A stretch of DNA of 64,000 bases from Streptomyces sp. CMB-StM0423 (GTDB lineage: Bacteria; Actinomycetota; Actinomycetes; Streptomycetales; Streptomycetaceae): NCBI RefSeq assembly GCF_002847285.1, contig NZ_CP025407.1, forward strand, positions 7,939,001 to 8,003,000, read 5' to 3'. The notes below the pieces were generated by a model that was not told the DNA's origin, did no database searches, and saw only the letters and a program-made list of their open reading frames with translations. The position numbers and the translations under genes were made by a program. Below are positions 9,032 to 18,500 of this stretch, one piece after another; within the stretch, counting starts at the first letter, position 1, and every line of letters starts with the position of its first letter.

Positions 9032-9694
9032 ATGCACGACAACAAGCCCACCCCGCCGTCCAAGGCAGATCAGGTGTACGAGGCGCTCCTCGAACAGATC
9101 GGCACCGGCACCCTCGCGCCCGGCGTGCGCCTGAGCGAACGGGAGATGGTCGAGCGCTACGGAGCCAGCAGGACGACCGTACGCGCGGCCGCCGCCCGCC
9201 TGATCCACGAAGGGCTCCTGGAACGCACCACCCGGGGCATGCTGATCCAGGAACGGCCGCGCGAGCAGATCCTCCAGGTCTACGACGCCTGGGCCCTCCT
9301 GGAGGCCGCCGCGACCGAACAGGCCGCCCAGGCCGCAACCGCGGCGGACCTGAAGGAACTCGAACGGCTGCTGGCCAGCCACCGCCGGCACGGCGGCGGC
9401 CAGGGCCACCGGCCCGACCTGCACCTGAAGTTCCACGAAGCGCTGTGGGAAGCGTCCCACAACCCGGTGCTGGTCGGGCTCCTGCTCAGCCTCAACACCC
9501 GCCTGCTGCAGGTCGCCACCTCCACCCTCGCCCAGCCCGGACGGTGGCAGGTCGCCCTCGACGAGCACGGCAAGATCCTCACCGAACTACGCGCCGGCCG
9601 CGGCCCCGAAGCCGCCGACCTGGCCCGCGACCACATCCTCAGCGCACGAGAGGCCCGCCTGGAGATGTGGCGCGACGAACACCACCGGCCATAA
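9032..9694 (+). CDS. GntR-family transcriptional regulator (FadR/FCD type)
   Basis: A 220-aa regulator. Residues about 10-75 are the GntR winged helix (GVRLSEREMVERYGASRTTVRAAAARLIHEGLL), followed by an all-helical FCD effector domain with acidic and histidine residues (HLKFHEALWEASHNP) typical of metal/carboxylate-binding members. The ATG at 9032 follows an AGGA-containing site and lies 16 bases after the asparaginase-like stop, so it is the last gene of the operon and probably the local repressor that senses a pathway intermediate. FCD proteins often bind organic acids, which fits a ring-opened product. No operator could be assigned because the operon promoter lies outside the window. Confidence 0.88.
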   Translation: MHDNKPTPPSKADQVYEALLEQIGTGTLAPGVRLSEREMVERYGASRTTVRAAAARLIHEGLLERTTRGMLIQERPREQILQVYDAWALLEAAATEQAAQAATAADLKELERLLASHRRHGGGQGHRPDLHLKFHEALWEASHNPVLVGLLLSLNTRLLQVATSTLAQPGRWQVALDEHGKILTELRAGRGPEAADLARDHILSAREARLEMWRDEHHRP

Positions 9695-9703
9695 CCCCCC
9701 ACC

Positions 9704-9746
9704 ACCCGCCCGCCCCTGCCGGCGGGTGCTCGGACGCTTCGGCGTC
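9704..9746 (+). terminator. Two consecutive hairpins after the GntR gene
   Basis: A 7-bp stem (ACCCGCC at 9704-9710 with GGCGGGT at 9721-9727) is followed by a 5-bp stem closed by a UUCG tetraloop (GACGC at 9733-9737, GCGTC at 9742-9746). There is no T tract, as is usual for streptomycete terminators. The position right after the operon supports transcript termination or 3'-end protection. Confidence 0.55.
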
Positions 9747-9838
9747 AGGGGTGGCTTGCTGCATCCGCGGAGGTCACCGCCGCACGAGGTGCCGCCCGCA
9801 CCCGGACCCCCGGTTCCCCGGCGGCCCGCCGACCGGAC

Positions 9839-9844
9839 GCTAGG
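9839..9844. repeat. Left copy of the 6-bp target-site duplication GCTAGG
   Basis: GCTAGG directly abuts the left inverted repeat and matches 10912-10917. It fits the NCTAGN target described for IS481. Confidence 0.85.
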
Positions 9845-9872
9845 TGTTCTGTCCGGGGAGGTTGTGGACGGG
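9845..9872 (+). repeat. IS481-family left terminal inverted repeat
   Basis: Begins TGTTCTGTCC and contains GAGGTTG in its middle. It aligns without gaps to the reverse complement of 10884-10911 with six mismatches. Confidence 0.88.
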
Positions 9873-9962
9873 TGGGCGAGGTCTCGGCTGTGGGATCTTG
9901 AAGAGGTGAGGGCCTTCCTGTTCGGTGTGGATTGCGACATCTACACCAACAGAAAGACCCTC

Positions 9963-10916
9963 ATGCCACACCGTAATGCACCCCTGACCGAGACTGGCCG
10001 GCTGCGTCTGGCCCGCTGCGTGGTCGAGGACGGCTGGCCCCTGCGCCGTGCTGCCGAGCGCTTCCAGGTATCGCCGACCACCGCACAGCGGTGGGCCGAC
10101 CGCTACCGCGCGTGTGGTGAGGCGGGCATGGCCGACCGCTCCAGCCGCCCCCGCCGCTGCCCGCGCCGGACCCCGACCCGCACCGAGCGCCGGATCATCA
10201 AGGTCCGCGTCCTGCGCCGCTGGGGACCAGCCCGCATCGCCCACCTGCTCGGTCTGATCCCCTCGACCGTGCACCGCGTACTGACCCGCTACCGCCTGGC
10301 CCGCCTGACCCACCTGGACCGGGCCACCGGCCGCGTCATCCGCCGCTACGAACGCGACCGCCCCGGCGAACTGGTGCACGTCGACATCAAGAAGCTCGGC
10401 AACATCCCCGACGGCGGCGGCCACAAGGTCCTGGGCCGGCAAGCCGGCCGCAAGACCCGCAAGAACGCCGGCTACAGCTACCTCCACACCGCCGTCGACG
10501 ACCACTCCCGCCTCGCCTACAGCGAAATCCACACCGACGAGAAGAAGGAGACCGCCACCGCCTTCTGGACCCGCGCCCACGCCTTCTTCACCGACTGCGG
10601 CATCACCGTCGAGCGCGTACTGACCGACAACGGCGCCTGCTACAAGTCGCACACCTGGCGCGATGCACTCGCCGACGCAGGGATCACTCACAAGCGAACC
10701 CGGCCCTACCGGCCACAGACCAACGGCAAGGTCGAACGCCTCAACCGCACCCTGCTCGACGAGTGGGCCTACGCAAAGCCCTACCGATCAGAACAGGAAC
10801 GACGCGACGCCTTCCCCACATGGCTGCACACCTACAATCACCACCGCGGACACACCGCGCTGAAGGGCCAACCACCCGCCACCCGCGTCCCCAACCTCTC
10901 CGGGCAATACAGCTAG
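9963..10916 (+). CDS. IS481-family DDE transposase
   Basis: A 317-aa transposase. Residues about 10-110 form two helix-turn-helix parts (WPLRRAAERFQVSPTTAQRWADRY, then IAHLLGLIPSTVHRVLTR). The rve/integrase core has the DDE residues in LVHVDIKK, LTDNGACY and NGKVERLNR, and ends with the YNHHRGHTAL block. I chose ATG 9963 after AGAAAG; the frame is open further left but lacks family similarity. The reading frame crosses the right end of the element and takes its TAG stop from the target duplication (10914-10916), so the final codon depends on the insertion site. Confidence 0.92.
   Translation: MPHRNAPLTETGRLRLARCVVEDGWPLRRAAERFQVSPTTAQRWADRYRACGEAGMADRSSRPRRCPRRTPTRTERRIIKVRVLRRWGPARIAHLLGLIPSTVHRVLTRYRLARLTHLDRATGRVIRRYERDRPGELVHVDIKKLGNIPDGGGHKVLGRQAGRKTRKNAGYSYLHTAVDDHSRLAYSEIHTDEKKETATAFWTRAHAFFTDCGITVERVLTDNGACYKSHTWRDALADAGITHKRTRPYRPQTNGKVERLNRTLLDEWAYAKPYRSEQERRDAFPTWLHTYNHHRGHTALKGQPPATRVPNLSGQYS
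10884..10911 (-). repeat. IS481-family right terminal inverted repeat
   Basis: Reverse complement begins TGTATTGCCC and contains GAGGTTG. It pairs with 9845-9872 and overlaps the last transposase codons. Confidence 0.88.
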
Positions 10917-10917
10917 G
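10912..10917. repeat. Right copy of the 6-bp target-site duplication GCTAGG
   Basis: This copy supplies two stop codons at once: TAG at 10914-10916 for the transposase on the plus strand, and TAG read from 10915-10913 for the sulfatase on the minus strand. Confidence 0.85.
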
Positions 10918-12427
10918 GCGCCGTGAACGGCTCCGCGGGGTCGCCGACGGCAGCCTGCCACCGCACCAGTTCCTCCGACAGCAGGGCCGCGACGTCCCGG
11001 TGGGCAGCCGAGTCGGCGAGGTCGCGCATCTCGTGCGGGTCTTCGGCGAGGTCGAAGAGTTGTGTCCGCTCGCTGCCCGTTCCCTTTTCCGGGCGGTAGC
11101 GGATCAGCTTGTGCCGACCGTCGCTGACCGACCGCTGCCAGTACATGTAGGCCCCGTGGACGTACTCGTGTACGCGCCCGGCCCGGCGCTCGATCACAGG
11201 CAGCAGGTCGCTGCCGGTCACGGTGTCCGGTACCGGCGCACCGGCAAGGCCGGCCAGCGTAGGGAAGAGGTCGCGGTGCTGGGTGAGCGCGTCGACCGTG
11301 CGACCCGCGGGGATGCCGGGCCCCGAGATGATCAGAGGGGTGCGCAGGGCGTGTTCGTACAGATTCTGCTTGCCGAGCAGGCCGTGCGAGCCGAGGCCGA
11401 GTCCGTGGTCGGAGGTGTAGACGACGATGGTGTTGCGGGCGCGGCCGGTCTTGCGCAGCGCGTCCAGGATGCGGCCCACGCCGTGGTCGAGGTGGGAGAC
11501 CATCGCGTAGTAGTCGGCGAGGTGCGCGCGTATGGTGCCCTTGCCGCGAGGGCGCTGGGTGAGGTTCTCGTCCCGGTTGGACAACTGGCCGTTGTCGAAG
11601 GGGTGGACCGGCAGGAAGTTCTCCGGCAGCGGCACGTCCTTGTCGCTGTAGAGGCCGGAGAACGGCGCGGGCGCCATGCGCGGGTCGTGCGGCGACTGGA
11701 AGGCCGCATACGCGAAGAACGGTGCGTCGTCGTCGTACCCCTTGATGAAGTCCACCACCGCGTCCGCGTACAGGTCGGTGGTGTGTCTGTCCTCGTAGTA
11801 GATGGACGACGCCGGATACTCGCCGGACGGATCAAAGGGACGCAGCGGCGCCGCGTACTGGTCGCTCATGCCGCCGAAGAACAGCCGTGCACCGTCACCG
11901 GCGCCGAACGCCCGGTGGTGCGAGGCGGTGCCGTTGTGCCACTTGCCGGTGACGAACGTGTGGTAGCCGTGCTCGTGCAACTGCTCCGGCAGCAGCGGCA
12001 GGTCGGGGTAGATGATCTCGCCGGGAGTGGCCTGGAACAGCTCCCTGCCGGTCATCACCATGGCTCGGCTGGGCGCACAGATCGCGCCGGTCATGCCACC
12101 GCCGCAGTGGTGCGCGGTCAGTCTGGTTCCCCGCTTGGCGAGCGCGTCCAGGTGGGGAGTGCGGACGACGGGGTGCCCGGCCGCGCCCAGCACGTCGTGC
12201 CGGTGGTCGTCGGCGATGAGGAAGACGATGTTGGGTCGCTCGGCCCGGCTGCCGCCGCCGCGCCAGTCGGCTGCCCACTCTCCCGGCCGCGGTACGCCCC
12301 CGGCATCCCCGGCGGCCGCGTGCGCCGGCCCCCCGGTCGCGGCTCCCAGGCCGGCGGCGGCAGCGACGCCGCCGGTGGCCTGCAACAGGCCGCGACGGCT
12401 GACCCGTCGGGGTGCGATGTGCTCCAT
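10913..12427 (-). CDS. Tat-exported sulfatase (formylglycine-dependent arylsulfatase family)
   Basis: A 504-aa secreted sulfate-ester hydrolase. The N-terminus carries a twin-arginine signal (SRRGLLQ, then an Ala-rich stretch). The sulfatase signature starts at Cys117 in CAPSRA, the cysteine that is converted to formylglycine. The metal-site block PNIVFLIADDHR and the second block TGKWHNG are present, as is the distal TSDHGLGLGSHG motif. I chose ATG 12427 because GGAG lies about 8 bases upstream; a GTG at 12469 would put residues ahead of the Tat signal. Its stop lies exactly at the IS481 target site, and the original single target would have supplied the same TAG, so the protein is intact. 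Likely substrates are sulfated glycans or sulfate esters. Confidence 0.9.
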   Translation of the reverse strand: MEHIAPRRVSRRGLLQATGGVAAAAGLGAATGGPAHAAAGDAGGVPRPGEWAADWRGGGSRAERPNIVFLIADDHRHDVLGAAGHPVVRTPHLDALAKRGTRLTAHHCGGGMTGAICAPSRAMVMTGRELFQATPGEIIYPDLPLLPEQLHEHGYHTFVTGKWHNGTASHHRAFGAGDGARLFFGGMSDQYAAPLRPFDPSGEYPASSIYYEDRHTTDLYADAVVDFIKGYDDDAPFFAYAAFQSPHDPRMAPAPFSGLYSDKDVPLPENFLPVHPFDNGQLSNRDENLTQRPRGKGTIRAHLADYYAMVSHLDHGVGRILDALRKTGRARNTIVVYTSDHGLGLGSHGLLGKQNLYEHALRTPLIISGPGIPAGRTVDALTQHRDLFPTLAGLAGAPVPDTVTGSDLLPVIERRAGRVHEYVHGAYMYWQRSVSDGRHKLIRYRPEKGTGSERTQLFDLAEDPHEMRDLADSAAHRDVAALLSEELVRWQAAVGDPAEPFTAP

Positions 12428-12812
12428 GGGGACTCCATATCCGAGCCGGTCGAGTGGATGTACACGCACAGGCTAGGAAGCAGGTCGCGCCGGGCTGCCC
12501 GGTTCCGTGCCAAATGCCTGACCAGCCGAAACAAGGGCTTCATGAACGCGCAACGGTCGGCTCCGACGGGCATCCATCGCGCCTGAGGGGACGGCAACTT
12601 GGCCGCGTCACCCGGTCGGGCGCTCCTCGACCGGTGGCCGCACGGTATGGCGGGGCTCGCCCGGGATGGCCGTGCCTCACCGTATCCGTGCAGTCACGGT
12701 GCAGAAAGTCTGCCGGAACCAGGAAATGAAACCGAACGCGCGTGCTGGCACGGTGAGTTCCGCCGACGCCGACGGCGGGGGGCCACCGTCCGGTGCGGCT
12801 GAGGGGGCGGCT
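12428..12812. promoter_or_regulatory. Divergent intergenic region between the sulfatase and the flotillin cassette
   Basis: This 385-bp stretch holds no convincing gene. It must carry the promoters for the sulfatase (leftward) and for the YqiJ-flotillin-AAA cassette (rightward). The strongest visible element is the GAGGGGG ribosome binding site at 12801-12807. No clear -35/-10 pair could be fixed by eye. Confidence 0.4.
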
Positions 12813-13469
12813 ATGGGTGGTTTCGTGGATGCGGCGCTGGGTTTTCCGGCCGTCGTCTTCACCTTCGCGTTACTGGTCGTGATCGCCTACTGGCTGTTCG
12901 CCGCGGTGACCGGCGTCGTCGGCGACGCCGCCGGTACGGACGGCGACTTGGCGGCCGCCGGCCGCGGTGCGGGCGGGTTCACTGTCCTGCCGGCGGCCCT
13001 CGGGCTCGGCGGTGTGCCGGTGATGGTGGTGCTGTCGCTGGTCGTAGCCGTGGCCTGGTTCACGGCCCTGGCAGCCGGAGTGGCCGTCGGCGTCGCCGGG
13101 CCGCCGGTGTGGCTCGCCTGGGCGGCCCGGGGAGCCGGCCTGGTGGTGGCCCTGGTCGCCGGCTGGTACGTCACCTGGCTGCTGGCCCGCGCACTGCGCC
13201 GCCTCGGCGGCACCGGCAGGCCGGTCGCCCGCCGGGACTTCGTCGGCCGCATGTGCGTCGTGCGCACGTCGGCCGTCACCCCCGCCTACGGCCAGGCGGA
13301 GGTGACGGCGGCCGATGGCTCCAGCGCGACCGTCCAGGTCAGGGGGGACGACGGCAACGGCCTCACCGCCGGCTGCCGGGCACTGATCTTCGACTACGAC
13401 GCCGAAGGCGAGTTCTTCCGCGTCGGACCCGCCGACGGCGTCCCCGACGCCCCCGGCTCCTTCGGCTGA
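12813..13469 (+). CDS. OB-fold membrane protein of the YqiJ/NfeD-like type, partner of flotillin
   Basis: A 218-aa integral membrane protein. Three hydrophobic segments lie at about residues 9-30, 68-95 and 103-130, followed by a soluble C-terminal OB-like domain (RRDFVGRMCVVRTSAVTPAYGQAEVTA) that is typically cytoplasmic. ATG 12813 is preceded by GAGGGGG; an upstream start at 12666 would add a non-conserved tail. It lies 34 bases before the flotillin gene, the same pairing as E. coli YqiJ-YqiK and NfeD-flotillin pairs, so it is probably the membrane partner of the flotillin. Its exact biochemical role is not established. Confidence 0.85.
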   Translation: MGGFVDAALGFPAVVFTFALLVVIAYWLFAAVTGVVGDAAGTDGDLAAAGRGAGGFTVLPAALGLGGVPVMVVLSLVVAVAWFTALAAGVAVGVAGPPVWLAWAARGAGLVVALVAGWYVTWLLARALRRLGGTGRPVARRDFVGRMCVVRTSAVTPAYGQAEVTAADGSSATVQVRGDDGNGLTAGCRALIFDYDAEGEFFRVGPADGVPDAPGSFG

Positions 13470-13503
13470 CACGCACGTCCGGAACGCAGAGAAGGAAGAA
13501 CTC

Positions 13504-15543
13504 ATGACTGCCATCACCACGGGACTCGGCGTGCTCGTAGCCGTGGTCCTGCTCATCGCGCTCGTGCTGCTGTTCGCCATGAGCCGGCTGTTCCGCAAGG
13601 TGCGGCAGGGCCACGCGCTGATCGTCTCCAAGGTGCGGAAGGTCGACGTGACCTTCACCGGCACGGTGGTGCTGCCGGTGCTGCACAAGGCCGAGTTGAT
13701 GGACATATCCGTGAAGACCATGGAGATCGGGAGGACCGGCAAGGAAGGGCTGATCTGCCAGGACAACATCCGCGCCGACATCCGCATCTCGTTCTTCGTC
13801 AGGGTCAACAAGACCGTCGAGGACGTCATCAAGGTGGCGCAGGCGATCGGCACCGAGCGGGCCAGCGACCAGGACACGCTGCAGCAGTTGTTCAACGCGA
13901 AGTTCTCGGAGGCCCTCAAGACCGTGGGCAAGCAGCTCGACTTCGCCGACCTCTACACCAAGCGCGACGAGTTCCGCGACCGGATCATCCGCGTCATCGG
14001 CACCGACCTGAACGGCTACAGCCTCGAAGACGCGGCCATCGACTATCTGGAGCAGACCCCGATGGCCCAGCTCGACGCCCAGAACATCCTCGACGCCCAG
14101 GGCATCCGGAAGATCACCGAGCTTACCGCGGTCGAGAACGTGCGTACCAACGAGTTGCGGCGGGACGAGGAGAAGGAGATCACCCGCAAGAACGTCGAGG
14201 CCCGCGAGGCGGTCCTCGAACTGGAGCGCCGCCAGGCCGACGCCGAGGCGAAGCAGCAGCGCGAGGTCGGGACCGTACGGGCGCGGGAGGAGGCCGAGAC
14301 CGCGAAGGTCCAGGCCGAGGAGCGGCTCAAGGCGCACACCGCGCACATCAGGACCGAGGAGCAGCTCGGCATCCAGAACGAGAACCGTGAGCGCGAGATC
14401 GCCGTCGCCCAGCTCAACCGGGAGCGCGTCGTCGCCATCGAGAACGAGAAGATCGAGAAGGACCGGCTGCTGGAGGTCATCGCCCGGGAGCGGGCGACCG
14501 AGCTGTCCCGGATCGCCAAGGACAAGGAGGTCGAGGGCGAGAAGCGGGACATCGCCGACGTCGTGCGGGAGCGGATCGCGGTGGAGAAGACCGTGGCGCA
14601 GCAGGAGGAGGAGATCAAGAAGCTGCGTACGGTCGAGGAGGCCGAGCGCGAGCGCCAGGCGCTGATCATCGCCGCGGAGGCGGAGGCGCAGGAGCGGCTG
14701 GTCAAGGACATCAAGGCCGCCGAGGCGGCCGAGCAGGCGGCGGATCACCGGGCCGCGGAGGAACTCACCATGGCGGAGGCGCGGCGCAAGGCCGCCGAGC
14801 TGGACGCGGCGGCGGCCATCCGGCTGGCCGAGGCCAAGCAGGCCGACGCGGCCGCCGCCGGGCTCGCCGCGGCGCAGGTGCAGGAGCGCAGCGCGGAGGC
14901 CATCGCCAAGGTCGGCAAGGCGGAGGCCGACGTGGAGCGGGACAAGGCCCTCGCCGGCGCCGAGGGGCTGCGGGAGAAGTTCAGGGCGGAGGCCGCGGGC
15001 ATCAACGAGAAGGCGGCGGCGATGGCCGCGCTGGACGCGGCCAGCCGCGAGCACGAGGAGTACCGGCTGCGGCTGGAGGCGGAGAAGGACATCCGGCTGG
15101 CGCAGGTCGACGTGGGCCGCCAGATCGCGGAGGCGCAGGCGACGGTGCTCGCCACCGGTCTGGAGAACGCGGACATCAGCATCGTCGGCGGGGACACCGT
15201 GTTCTTCGACAAGCTGGTGAACGCCGTGTCGATGGGCAAGAGCATCGACGGCTTCGTCGGCAGCTCGGAGTCGGTGCAGGCGATGGCGGGGCCGTGGCTG
15301 CGGCCCGACAGCACGTTCACGTCGGATCTGACGGCGATGACGGCCGGCCTGGGCGCGGCGGGCCTGCGGGACCTGAGCCTGGCCGGTCTGCTCACCCGCC
15401 TCATCGCGGCCGACGGTCCGCACACCGGGGCCCTGACGGGGCTGCTGGAGGCGGCGCGGGCGAGCGGTGCGGCGGATCTCCCGGTGGCGGCGCTGGCCGG
15501 CCCTGCGGCGGTCAACGGGACGCCGTCGCTGGTCAAGGAGTAG
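13504..15543 (+). CDS. Flotillin-like SPFH/band-7 protein (YqiK type)
   Basis: A 679-aa membrane scaffold protein. An N-terminal hydrophobic anchor (residues about 5-28) precedes an SPFH domain (about 30-200, with QGHALIVSKVRKVDVTFTG and LICQDNIRADIRISFFVRV). From about 200 to 520 it is a long charged coiled coil rich in Glu, Ala, Lys and Arg (EKEITRKNVEAREAVLELER). The C-terminal part returns to a globular segment (STFTSDLTAMTAG). Flotillins oligomerise into microdomains on the inner membrane face. It sits between the OB-fold membrane protein and the giant ATPase, 48 bases ahead of the latter, which argues for one complex. The ATG follows a GAAGGAAG site. Confidence 0.93.
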   Translation: MTAITTGLGVLVAVVLLIALVLLFAMSRLFRKVRQGHALIVSKVRKVDVTFTGTVVLPVLHKAELMDISVKTMEIGRTGKEGLICQDNIRADIRISFFVRVNKTVEDVIKVAQAIGTERASDQDTLQQLFNAKFSEALKTVGKQLDFADLYTKRDEFRDRIIRVIGTDLNGYSLEDAAIDYLEQTPMAQLDAQNILDAQGIRKITELTAVENVRTNELRRDEEKEITRKNVEAREAVLELERRQADAEAKQQREVGTVRAREEAETAKVQAEERLKAHTAHIRTEEQLGIQNENREREIAVAQLNRERVVAIENEKIEKDRLLEVIARERATELSRIAKDKEVEGEKRDIADVVRERIAVEKTVAQQEEEIKKLRTVEEAERERQALIIAAEAEAQERLVKDIKAAEAAEQAADHRAAEELTMAEARRKAAELDAAAAIRLAEAKQADAAAAGLAAAQVQERSAEAIAKVGKAEADVERDKALAGAEGLREKFRAEAAGINEKAAAMAALDAASREHEEYRLRLEAEKDIRLAQVDVGRQIAEAQATVLATGLENADISIVGGDTVFFDKLVNAVSMGKSIDGFVGSSESVQAMAGPWLRPDSTFTSDLTAMTAGLGAAGLRDLSLAGLLTRLIAADGPHTGALTGLLEAARASGAADLPVAALAGPAAVNGTPSLVKE

Positions 15544-15591
15544 CCGGCGACGGCCACCACGAGGACGACGGGTACGGACGACGAGAACGAG

Positions 15592-18500
15592 GTGGAGGAC
15601 GAGGTGGAGACCCCCGCGCCGGAGGTACACGGCAGCCCGGACGCCCTGGCGGCCGGCACGTACGAGGTGCTGCGCGACCGGCTGCGCACGGCCGCCGAGG
15701 AACTGGCCCGCCGGGCGGAGGCGCTCAACGCCGGCCGCGTCGCGGAGTTCGGCGGCACCGAGGCGCGGCTCGCGGGCACCGCGTACATCCGGACCGGGCA
15801 TGACTGCGTGCCCCGCGACATCGTGCAGATCGGCGGCATGCTGCTGTTCGGTGCCAACGTCCCCCTCGGCCGCGAGTCCGGGACGGACGTCGGCGACGTG
15901 TTCTCGCTGCAGCACGTCGAGTTCACGGGGGACGACGGGGAGGGCGGGGGAGGTGGGGAGGGTGCGGCGATACAGTTCCGCGCCGCGGCCCAGGACTCCG
16001 TTCCCGGTCTGCTCGACGACCCCGCCTTCCGCCGGGACTTCGCCGAGCTGTACCGCTTCTACCGCGAGACGCGGCTGCTCCAGCTTCGTCTGTCCCGTTC
16101 CCACCTCCTGGCCGTCTTCCAGACGGGGAACGCGCTCACCGACATCCGAGTGCTGCGCTGGCGCGTCGCGCCCGACGGGTCGGTGGCCTACGTCGACGAC
16201 CGCGGTGAGCGCGACCACGTCTTTCCGCCGGCGCACGATGTCGAGTGGACGGCCGCCACTCGTGCGGACCACGTGCAGGGCCGCCACCCGCACGTCTCCG
16301 TGCGCGGCCTGGTCTTCGTCGCGTGCGTCGGCGGCGCCCTGACCCTCAAGGCCGAGGACAGCACCGATTCCGGTGACGGCGTCTACAGCGAGCCCGTGGA
16401 CGAACCCCTGCAGTCGCTGGCGGACGCCGAGATCGAATACGCCGTCGTGGGCCCGCTGGTGCTGCTGCGGATCCTTCCGTACAACGAGAAGACCCGCCGC
16501 CACCTGGTCTACAACACCCGCACCACAGAGGTCGTCCGGCTCGACGGCCTCGGCCGGGCGTGCCGCCGGCTGCCCGAGGAGCAGGGCGTCATCTTCCCCG
16601 GCGGCTACTACCTCGCCGACGTCCCCGCGGGCAGCGCCGCGCGGACCTTCGACATCGGGACGAATGACCTTGAGTACGAGGGCGTCGTGCGTTCCCCGAA
16701 CGGTGAGGACGTCCTCTACGTCTTCCACGCCCGCGCCGAGGGCCGCTCCCTGCTGCTGCCGTACAACGTCATCCGCAAGGAGGTCGCCACCGTCTGGCAG
16801 ACGCGGGGCTGGTCGCTCTTCGACGACGGCACGGTGATCGTCTTCGGGGCGGCGGCGGGCAGTGAGCCGACTCGTGTGCACCCCATGCAGGTCTGGCGTA
16901 CCCCGTACGTCGCCGACGCCCACGCCGCCGCCCGGCCCGCCGGCACCGGGCCGCTGGCCCGGATCGGCAATGCCGAACTCGTACGGGCAGTATCCGACTG
17001 CCTGACGGTGGCCCGGATGGCCGACGGGATGGAGCCGAACGGCGCCGTCTTCGAGGCCATCGTCGCCGCCGCCACCCGCGTCGCCGACCGCCACCACTGG
17101 CTGGGCGAGGCGGCCTGCGGGGATCTCGCCGCACCGCTGGAGAGCGTCCGTACCACCGCCGCGCAGGTCATCGACGAGTTCGAGCGGGTCGAGGAGTTGC
17201 GGGCCCAGGCCGCCGCGGCCGTCGACGAGGCCGCCGACCGGATCACCGGCCAGGTGCGCCGGGCCCGGGGCACCGCCCCGGACACCGTTGACGGCTGGGT
17301 GCGCCGGATCGCCGGGCTGCGCCGCTCCCAGGGCCGGCTGGAGACCTTGCGCGAGCAGCGCTACGCCGACCTCGCCCGTATTGGCGAACTCGACACGCTG
17401 CTGGGGGAGTCGCTGGCGGCGTTCGGCCGGCGTGCGGTGGCGTTCCTCGCTGAGGAGACCGCCTTCGACGCCGCCCACCGGGCCGTCGACGAGCTGGCCG
17501 CCGAGGCGGCCGCGGTCGAGACGGCCGCGGCGGCGGGACCTCTCGCCGAGCGCATCGACGAGCAGGCCGGGGCGCTGCAGGCGGTCACCGAGGTCGTCGG
17601 CACGCTCGACCTGGCGGACGCGACCGTACGGACCTCGATCCTCGCCCGTATCGGCGAGGTCCTCGGCGCCGTCAACCGGGCCCGCGCGCGGCTGGACGGC
17701 CGCCGCCGCGAACTGCACGAGCGCGAGGGCAGGGCCGAGTTCGCCGCCGAGTTCGCGCTGCTCGGCCAGGCGGTGACCGGAGGTCTGGCCGCGGCGGGCA
17801 CGCCGGACGAGTGTGACGAGCAGGTGGGCCGGCTGATGCTGCGGCTGGAGAACCTGGAGGCGAAGTTCGCCTCCGGGGAGGACTTCGCCGAGCAGATCGT
17901 CGCGAAGCGCGAGGAGGTCTACGAGGCGTTCTCGGCCCGCAAGCAGGCGCAGCTCGACGAGCGTGCCCGGCACGCCGACCGGCTGGCGCGGTCCGCCGGG
18001 CGGATCCTCGACACCGTCTCCCGCCGGGCCGCGGCGCTGGCGTCGGCGGACGACATCAACACCTTCTTCGCCTCCGACCCGTTGGTGGCCAAGGTCCGTA
18101 CCACCGCGGCGGAGCTGCGCACGCTCGGCGACACGGTCCACGCCGAGGAGCTGGAGGGGCGGCTCAAGGCCGCCCGCCAGGAGGCGGCCAGGGCCCTGCG
18201 CGACCGTACCGATCTCTACGACGGGCAGGGAACGCTGCGCCTGGGGCGGCACCGGTTCGCCGTCAGCTTCCGTCCGGCCGAGCTGACGCTCGTGCCGCAG
18301 GACGGGCAGCCGGTATTCGTGATCACCGGCACCGACTACCGGGCGCCGGTGGCCGATCCCCGGTTCGCGGACACCCGCGGCTTCTGGGACCAGCCGCTGG
18401 TCTCCGAGTCGCCGGCGGTCTACCGGGGCGAGTACCTGGCGGCGCGGCTGCTCGCCGGCACCCCGGCGGCGGAGCTGGCGGCGGCAGCCGCGGGCGGCGG

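Larger units (their letters stand above)
9845..10911 (+). mobile_element. Complete IS481-family insertion sequence, 1067 bp
   Basis: The element is bounded by 28-bp imperfect inverted repeats (9845-9872 and 10884-10911, 22 of 28 matching) that begin TGT and end ACA. It carries one transposase gene and is flanked by GCTAGG on both sides, the NCTAGN target class known for IS481 of Bordetella. Intact ends, an intact transposase and a perfect target duplication point to recent insertion. It sits between the GntR operon terminator and the 3' end of the sulfatase gene. Confidence 0.93.

Noticed and set aside
10913..12427. Sulfatase as a gene truncated by the insertion sequence
   Set aside because: The single pre-insertion target GCTAGG would supply the same TAG in the same frame, so the protein end is unchanged.
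12715..12745. A GGAACC-based ECF sigma promoter before the flotillin cassette
   Set aside because: The -35-like GGAACC is present, but no convincing -10 lies at a proper distance.
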